Made by a program: the position numbers and the translations under genes. Positions 57,658-64,000 of a stretch of 64,000 nt of DNA are shown in pieces. The DNA is from Allodiplogaster sudhausi (lineage: Eukaryota > Nematoda > Chromadorea > Rhabditida > Diplogasteridae). The stretch covers positions 415,001 through 479,000 of the forward strand of contig CALZFC010000091.1 of assembly GCA_945643635.1 (NCBI GenBank), given 5' to 3'. Within the stretch, counting starts at the first letter, position 1. Every line of letters begins with the position of its first letter. Under the pieces are notes generated by a model, which saw nothing but the letters and a program-made list of their open reading frames with translations, did not search any database and was not told the DNA's origin.

Positions 57658-58902
57658 ATGGCTGGCCTAACCGAAGTTGCTCTGATCGTCTTTTACGCTT
57701 TCTTGGCTGTTTTCGGCGTCACTGGCAATCTCGTTGTTGTTGTTGCGACATATCAACTAAAGTCAGCCGCGCTATCAAATGCATTTATAAGCCCGAATTT
57801 TATATGTATAATTTTTAAATATTTTTTCATCTGTTTGAAATATTATAATGATTAAAGATATTTTCATTGGTTCAGGAAGCTCGGCGGCTCTTGAGCTTCT
57901 CATCGCGATTTGCTCACTAATGGATGCTGCACACATGAGTGGCAACTTCTTAATGGTCGCCAACTACTTCATATTCAACGGCGGACCGCATCGGCCATTC
58001 ATCTGTCTTGCTTACCAAGTCAATCCTTATTATTGGAGATCTAACAATAAGGCGAATTAATAGCGTCTGGTTTTTTCGCTTAATTTGGCTAGGTTGAGCT
58101 TGATTCTTCGATTGCCTTCGACACGTATTCTCACGTGCCAGTAGTCAAAGAACAAGTTTGTTTCTGGGGAGAGAGGCGAGAAGCAGTAGCACTATTTCTG
58201 TGGATTCTTTACACCGTACTTTTTAAAAAAAATTTCAGGGACAGAAGTTTTTCCCTTATGGTCTCCTTTAAGGGATCAATAAACTCAATCTTTTTGCTGT
58301 ATAGAATAATTTTTAGTTAACAAGAATTTTTTTATTAAGATAATCCCAGTCTTCGGCTTCTTCAGTGGCTCTGCAATGATGCTGTCGATGGCAGTTGACA
58401 GGCTGATTGCGTGCATTGCGCTCAATTAGTAAATTCTTTCTTTCATCCTGTATTTCAATTAAACGAAAGTCATGAATGTTATTTTTTTATAAAGACGACT
58501 ATATTCTTTGCTTAAGTTATAAAACAAAGAACGAGTCGTCTACATTGTCGTTCATATGATTCCTGTCGTCTTCTACACCGGAGTTCAGCTCACAATCCTT
58601 ATCATGAGGCTTGGCAAAGAGTACGTTAATTTAACCAGTTTTAATTACTTGTTTCTCAAATAGCAACATGGCTGCTTCGTTGGGGATTACTAAGCTATGA
58701 AATCTAAAACAACTTTTTGAGCGACTTCATCTGCTGGTTGCCCTTTATGTTCCACGGGCTTTCGCGTGACACTTGGGTCGTGGGCACAACTTTCCTCAAC
58801 GCCTCAGCACTTGTAATCTACGGTGTCGTATGGATTCAGCTCAAGAGAATTAGTCAGCGATCCTCACATTGCATGCAACGTTGGCAAGTAAGTTTATACA
58901 TG

Positions 58903-58941
<39 letters not shown>
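57658..58941 (+). pseudogene. SRSX-like receptor C2, multiply disabled, 3' end lost
   Basis: Exon 1 from 57658 reads MAGLTEVALIVFYAFLAVFG. Exon 2 has a two-base deletion (TCTTGAGCTT against TCTTGCAACCTT) giving an immediate TGA. Exon 4 has the same one-base loss as C1. Exons 3 and 5 are otherwise preserved (AVDRLIACIALN; DFICWLPFMFHGLSRDTW). After exon 5 the intron runs into a TA repeat (58906-58941), beyond which the sequence is that of the S-unit flank, so exons 6 and 7 (TM6, TM7) are absent. Confidence 0.8.
58906..58941. repeat. (TA)n at the C2 truncation junction
   Basis: Left side matches C1 at 42780-42807; right side matches the segment found at 43930 in the 2.33-kb unit. Confidence 0.92.
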
Positions 58942-58944
<3 letters not shown>

Positions 58945-59272
58945 GTCTTTCTTTTGGATCAGTAGCCTCTTGTCATTATTCTCGTTTGGGTTGACATAGC
59001 CTGGTCGCTGGCAATAATGTTGTGTATTTACTTCGTCCGAACATGGTACAGCAATTGTAACTGATTATATATGCAGACTTCCCTTTTTAAATCTGTATAT
59101 CTATCATTCTCCCTTTAGAAGGAAATAAGAACGTGTTTGTGGGCGTCCGAAGAGCCCTTCTCAACCATTTTGTGTCTTGTTAAGGATTTTAAGTGAAATT
59201 GAGTATTCATTGTTCATCCGGAAACGAACAAGTCCCAGCATTTTTGACATATTCACTCTTCATGGAATACTT
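58942..59272 (+). pseudogene. Relic of membrane-protein segment
   Basis: Homologous to 43930-44262; one frame reads VIILVWVDIAWSLAIMLCIY before a stop. Continues into the X-like frame. Confidence 0.3.
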
Positions 59273-59440
59273 ATGAATGTGTGGAAAAGTGCTCATTCAA
59301 TCTCAATGAGTTATTTATCCTCATGTCACAGAAAGTTAGCAGCCATTGCGAGAAGCGTGGAGTTGACGGTGGACGTGGAGTCGAAGAAAACTAAAGGAAG
59401 TAGAAGATTTTTTTTTACCATACGAGGATTTATTCCTTGA
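59273..59440 (+). other. Conserved small ORF X7 next to S7
   Basis: MNVWKSAHSISMSYLSSCHR, then AAIARSVELTVDVESKK; 55 codons. Nearly identical to X3. Confidence 0.3.
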
Positions 59441-59500
59441 TATTTTTTATAATGGCACTTAGATATTAAAATCCAAAAGGGTCTTCAAGGAAAAAGAACC

Positions 59501-59855
59501 TCAGTTGGGGCCAAGATAGCAGGACTGGTCGGTGCGGGGCTTGGTCACGCCAGGGGCAGCTAAAAGAACGTTTCTTATATATATATAAGTTTTTTTTTAC
59601 TTTTAAAGTAATTCATATTAAACTTTTTTCAAGTAGTTAAAAAGTCGTTATCCCCGAACATTAAACAAACGTAGACATCCGTCAGAGAGAATTCCACTGA
59701 CAGTACTGGTAGCCGCCGCCGCTGCCCGAACCCGAGTTGCCGGCCGCTGGCTGCTGATCCCATGCGTAGCCCTCCGACACGTAATTCTGGCCTCCAGAGC
59801 CGTAAGAGCCGGCGCCAGAAGGCGCGGGAGCCGAGAAGTACGCCGACTTATCCAT
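59501..59855 (-). CDS. Small Gly/Ser/Tyr-rich protein S7, two exons, 70 aa
   Basis: Exons 59855-59702 and 59559-59501, intron 142 nt. Consensus protein. The 3' half is nearly identical to S3 while the upstream side resembles S1, a mosaic pattern. Confidence 0.82.
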
Positions 59856-59949
59856 TGTATCGAGCCGACCACGCGATGAAGAGCAAGCGAGAGAAGAATG
59901 ATGAAAAAAAGGAACACCAATCTTCCCTTTTATAAGATTTCCAGAGTGC

Positions 59950-60418
59950 ACTTGCTTCGGACACCACGGAAAGAAAGGGAATTCGCAAAGTTCCTTTCAA
60001 TTTGAATTCATTCTTTAATGAAAAAGACGAGTAGTCTATTTGAATTTTTTTGCTATTGTATTGAAATAAAGACAGAAAACAAAAGAAAAACAGCAAATGT
60101 AAAAATTAAGTATGCTAATGATATAGAGATAATACAGATCTTCTAATAAGGGCACGGACACTGGTCCGGGGCAAGGGAAATAAATCATCGGGAAACTGAT
60201 TCCATTTGTCAACTATTCGGTTGTAGAATAAGTTCATATACATATGTACAATTACAGAAGTTAAATTTGCCCAATTAAAAGCGATGCCCACGTGTGATGT
60301 TTGAGCATGGAAAACGACAGATTTGATCGGCTTTAATATTTTAATAATAATTATTTCGTAATGCTCAGAAACAAATTAAATAAAAATTTTTTTAACAATT
60401 CTTATTAGCTCAGCCGAC
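59950..60418. other. S7 upstream
   Basis: AT-rich, similar to 32250-32780 upstream of S1; may contain a decayed receptor exon 2 in minus sense. Confidence 0.3.
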
Positions 60419-60522
60419 TTTAATCGATATGTCGAAGCCATGACAAAGAGATTGTCAGTGGTGCCGTAAGCAGCCAATAAAGCGTACAACAAGATAAGAG
60501 AAACTTCGGTAAGGTCATCCAT
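60419..60522 (-). pseudogene. Open but orphan first exon of a C-type receptor
   Basis: Minus sense from 60522 reads MDDLTEVSLILLYALLAAYG, then MASTYRLK, with a GTCGG donor at 60418. It is exactly 104 nt, like C3 exon 1, and has no stop. No exons 2-7 follow before S7, so it is a relic, or an alternative leader exon for S7. Confidence 0.6.
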
Positions 60523-61043
60523 TTTTCTTCTCGTGATGATCCAAGGGAAAAGTACAATTCAGTTTTGACTGGTTCGTGGAGTGATTGCAACATTAAATAT
60601 TATGTACGCAAGTCATTTTTTGCATGTTCTTTTTGTATGGTGTAGCAAACATTGCAACTTCTCCGAATCACTCCGCATCGCGTAATACAATTTTATCGCT
60701 CGTATTGGTGTTCCTGCGTACTAATTGAAAGAAAATGCTATGCATTTCAGATGAGATGTTTCCATATCGAATTTGAAAATAGACGGTTAATTGATTTTTC
60801 CATTTGTACAACTTTTGCTGCTGTAAATATTCTACATTTTGTCGCTTTCAGCTTTTAATTATTTTGTTTTTATCATTTCTTTTCCTATTTCAGGCTTTCT
60901 TGCCACGTGGAATAAATTCCGAGGATATCTTTTACTGTTCAGACATACAATACTGAGATATAACTTTTATCAGCTGATCACATTGTAATAGTCTATTTGT
61001 TTTGATACTCCCTTCCAGGGTATTTTGAAATTATTAACTTTTC
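60523..61043 (-). promoter_or_regulatory. Inverted C-type promoter block and S8-unit spacer
   Basis: 60523-60780 is the C-type block in minus orientation. The rest is AT-rich spacer leading into X8. Confidence 0.4.
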
Positions 61044-61226
61044 ATGAAATACATTGTGTGGAAATACATCGTGTGGAAATGTGCTGATTCAATATCTGTG
61101 AGTTCTTTGTCCTCATTTCACAAAAAGATTGCAGCCATTTCGAAAAGCGAGGAGTTGATGGTGGACGAGGTCTCCGAGAAGACTGAAAGAAGTAGAAGAT
61201 TTTTTTATCATTCAAAGATTGATTAA
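61044..61226 (+). other. Conserved small ORF X8 next to S8
   Basis: MKYIVWKYIVWKCADSISVS, then KKIAAISKSEELMVDEVSEK. An in-frame repeat of YIVWK is private to this copy. Confidence 0.3.
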
Positions 61227-61308
61227 TAATATGTTTTAAATCAAAAAAAAATATTGCTTACACAATAAGTCTGAAAAGCCTGAAGGCTCTTCAAGTGAAA
61301 TAAGAACC

Positions 61309-61656
61309 TCAGTTGGGGCCAAGGTAGCATGACTCGTCGGTGCGGGGCTTGGTCACGCCAGGGGCAGCTGAAAGATCTTATTTAAATTCACTTTTAAAGT
61401 CTTGCCTATTAAATTTCTTTAAATGCTTTAAAAGGGTTTATACTTGAACATTAAGCAAACGTTTATATCCGTCAGAAACATTTACCCCGTAATTCGACTG
61501 ACAGTACTGGTAGCCGCCGCCGCTGCCCGAACCCGAGTTGCCGGCCGCGGGCTGCTGATCCCATGCGTAGCCCTCCGACACGTAATTCTGGCCGCCAGAG
61601 CCGTAAGAGCCGGCGCCAGAAGGCGCGGGAGCCGAGAAGTACGCCGACTTATCCAT
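61309..61656 (-). CDS. Small Gly/Ser/Tyr-rich protein S8, two exons, 70 aa
   Basis: Exons 61656-61503 and 61367-61309, intron 135 nt. Consensus protein except TDESCYLGPN for TDQSCYLGPN. Its TATA element is changed to TACAAAAGGGA. Head-to-head with receptor C3 (start 62815). Confidence 0.8.
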
Positions 61657-61739
61657 TGTATCGAGCCGACCACGCGATAAAGAGCAAGCGAGAGAAGAAT
61701 GATGAGAAATGAACACCAACCTTCCCTTTTGTACGATTT

Positions 61740-62499
61740 CCAGAGTGCACTTGCTTCGGACACCACGGAAAGTACGGGGAATTCGCAAAGTTCCTTTCAA
61801 TTTGAATTCATTCTTTAATGAAACAAGCCCTGTGCAATTTGAACGTGAATACGAGTGAACTGTAAAAGAAAACCTCGGGCTTGATTACGCATTTTCCTCT
61901 GATTCTAGTAGGAAAACTAAACTGCCTGAATTGAAAAAAAAAATGTTTTTAAATAAAATTTTACTTTCTTGCTGACGATTGGCGGCATAACGCGCGGATA
62001 GGCTAACGCTATTTGGGGGGAGGGGGGTAAGTCCTCCCCAGGGTACCGTAACTTCTTTCTTCGTTTTCACTAAGTTGACCTCTAGGGGTATATATAAGTT
62101 CGTTGCACTTAGAGCAGGGACGAATGAGCTATTGAATGAGGGTCTGTACGATACCTGTAGGCCGAGATATAAATCCTCGAAGTTACACACATTTCAGGGA
62201 CTTACAGAGATCAGTGCCTTCTGGAGTACTGGTAGCGCCAATAAACCCTACATAAAAGTTACTCAGTACCCTCGGGCAATCAAAATACCGTGTCAGGTTT
62301 CTTAATTTTCGAACCCTTGAGGGTACTTTTGGGAGCACTAATTTGTCTTTGAATGTAGTGTTGAGCGAATTTGCAATGTGCTAAGTTGCATAAATTTGCA
62401 TATTTTCACCACTAATAATGATTGTGAAATCGCTAAGTAGCATGTTGCGAAAACATTACAGGAAAAGACGAAATACAGGCAATTAAAAAGAAAACCATT
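61740..62499. other. S8-C3 intergenic region
   Basis: Shares blocks with the S3-C1 and S6-C2 spacers (GCTAACGCTATTTGGGG near 62002, CGAACCCTTGAGGGTACTTT near 62310). No gene. Confidence 0.45.
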
Positions 62500-62814
62500 A
62501 CCCATTTCCATGGAAACTTCACTTCTGATGTGCATAGCACTTCCATTGAATTAGAACGCATGAATGTTCACAAGTACGAGCAATAAAATTGCATTAAGCG
62601 GTGCCGAGTGAATCGAAGAAGTTGCGCGATAAGTTTTGTCATGCAGAAAAGCATGTAGTACAGATCACATGTATACGCAAAAAATATATAATCTTGACAT
62701 CACTCGACGAACCAGTCAATAGAGCTGTCGAGCAAATTAGGATCTTCGTTGCTACATTCTTTTTTTAGATCAAAGCTGAACTGCACTTTTACATTGGATC
62801 GACTCGAGAAGAGA
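62500..62814 (+). promoter_or_regulatory. C-type receptor promoter block (C3)
   Basis: CTTCACTTCTGATG, GGTGCCGAGTGAATCG, AATCTTGACATCACTCGACG, then CATTGGATCGACTCGAGAAG just before the ATG. Confidence 0.55.
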
Positions 62815-64000
62815 ATGGCTGACCTAACCGAAGTTGCTCTGATCGTCTTTTACGCTTTCTTAGCTGCTTTCGGTGTCATTGGCAACCTCGTCGTCGTTGC
62901 TGCGACATATCGATTAAAGTCAGCCGAGCATTCAAAATTGCAGTTTTTTTTTGAAAACTAGAATTTAATATATCCTTCATTTTGTACATTAATAATGAAA
63001 GAATTTTGTTTGCGCGTTCAGAAAACTCGGCAGATCTTGCAATCTTCTCATTGCGATTTGCTCACTGATGGATGCTGCGCACATGAGTGGCCACTTCCCC
63101 ATGATCGCCAACTACTTCATATTCAACGGCGGGCAGCACCGGCCATTGACATGTCTTGCTTATGAGGTCAATTCCGTGTATCGAATTCGCGACTTTTTAC
63201 GTGATACAATGGCCAGAGAGCATGCGATATAGAGAGGCGAGACTACAACAGTTAGGAAACTGAAAATCTTTTAATAAAGAACAGCACTCATTAAAATAAA
63301 GATAACATTCATGCAATAATTGTTATTAATGTTATTCATTAAGATAATCCCGCTCTTCGGCTTCTTCAGTGGCACTGCGATGATGCTGTCGATGGCTGTT
63401 GACCGGCTGATTGCGTGCATTGCGCTCAATTAGTACAATTCTTTCTTACTTTTTCAATAAAAGAAAATTCATTCATTCTTCTTTTAATGAAGACTATAGC
63501 TCTGTTCTTCAGCTATAAATCAAAGAACGAAGTTGTCTACATTGTCGTTCATATGATTCCTGTCCTCGTCTACACCGGAGTTCAGCTCACAATCCTTATC
63601 ATCAACCTTGGAAATGAGTTCGTTTCATTATCTGCATACTTGACAGCCTCCTTGAGTATTAGCAGGCTATGATATCTAAAGTAACATTTTTAGCGACTTT
63701 ATCTGCTGGACGCCCTTCATGTTCCAAGGGCTTTCGAGTGACACTTGGCTGTTGGGCACAACGTTTTTCAATGTCTCTGCACTTTTAATCTACGGTGTCG
63801 TTTGGGTTCGCCTCAAGAGAATGAGTCAGTGATCTTCACTAGCGCTACTGTTCTAGGCTCGAGAGCGTGTTGCATACTAGGAGGGTTCTAATAACTATAG
63901 TATCTACAAAATTCTTGTCTACCCTTAAGGGAGGTTGAAAACTCCTAACACGAAATGCCTGCTCGTAAACGACTGTAGTTATGAGCAATGGCAATTTGCC
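62815..64000 (+). CDS. SRSX-like serpentine receptor C3, exons 1-5, cut by window end
   Basis: Exon 1 (62815) reads MADLTEVALIVFYAFLAAFG. Exon 2 reads GRSCNLLIAICSLMDAAHMS, exon 3 FFSGTAMMLSMAVDRLIAC, exon 4 SKNEVVYIVVHMIPVLVYTG with the frame intact where C1 and C2 are shifted, and exon 5 DFICWTPFMFQGLSSDTW ending at about 63828. TM1-TM5 are covered; exons 6-7 should lie beyond 64000. It is the only C-type copy here without a visible lesion and the likely source of the decayed inverted exon-1 relics. Confidence 0.78.

Noticed and set aside
1..64000. CRISPR array, operon or bacterial features
   Set aside because: Spliced genes, TATA boxes and AATAAA signals show eukaryotic DNA; the direct repeats are satellites or gene duplications without spacer structure.
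1..64000. tRNA or rRNA genes
   Set aside because: No A/B-box plus cloverleaf or rRNA core sequence was recognised on either strand by eye; a tRNAscan run would be needed to exclude divergent ones.

Overview
This window is animal nuclear DNA, most probably from a nematode. Genes are split by short GT-AG introns. The dominant content is a tandem family of serpentine receptors that fits the nematode SRSX chemoreceptor class: SCN..IAICS.FDA in TM2, ...DRLIAC after TM3, and a short tail after TM7 beginning .DYR.AISSIL. Simple repeats (TA, CT/GA, TACATA) are abundant. The species cannot be named from the sequence.

Layout. (1) 1-1.74 kb holds a minus-strand fragment of a C2H2-type transposon protein. 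(2) 1.74-10.45 kb is gene-poor. It holds microsatellites, a hairpin MITE and a minus-strand ionotropic-glutamate-receptor-like gene. That gene is split inside a coding exon by a 3.4-kb inverted-repeat transposon (5865-9262) flanked by GA/GA; removing the element and one GA rejoins the exon in frame just before M1. (3) 10.75-12.0 kb is a four-copy 315-bp satellite, and a 140-bp MITE follows at 12.18 kb. (4) 13.16-31.04 kb carries five plus-strand SRSX-like receptor genes (R1-R5). A DNA transposon sits between R2 and R3 (core 17418-24265) with apparently identical 1,247-bp terminal inverted repeats and an intact 12-exon gene whose exons sum to exactly 3,636 nt. (5) 31.6 kb to the end is a co-duplicated array of two gene types. 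Plus-strand receptors of types A, B and C alternate with eight minus-strand copies (S1-S8) of a two-exon gene for a 70-residue Gly/Ser/Tyr-rich protein with its own TATA box.

How the array evolved is readable. Unequal crossing-over inside exon 1 made a 2,318-bp unit present three times, giving two receptors with a B-type first exon and an A-type body. A second exact duplication (2,335 bp) doubled S4 into S5. Several receptor copies are broken: C1 and C2 share a frameshift, C2 ends at a TA repeat, and the last B copy is an internal deletion. The S coding sequence stays nearly unchanged while its introns and flanks diverge. Decayed first exons and promoters of C-type receptors lie inverted upstream of S1, S2, S4, S5 and S7, whereas S3, S6 and S8 are head-to-head with C1, C2 and C3. 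The receptor/small-protein pairing is the most interesting part of the window. The function of S is unknown.
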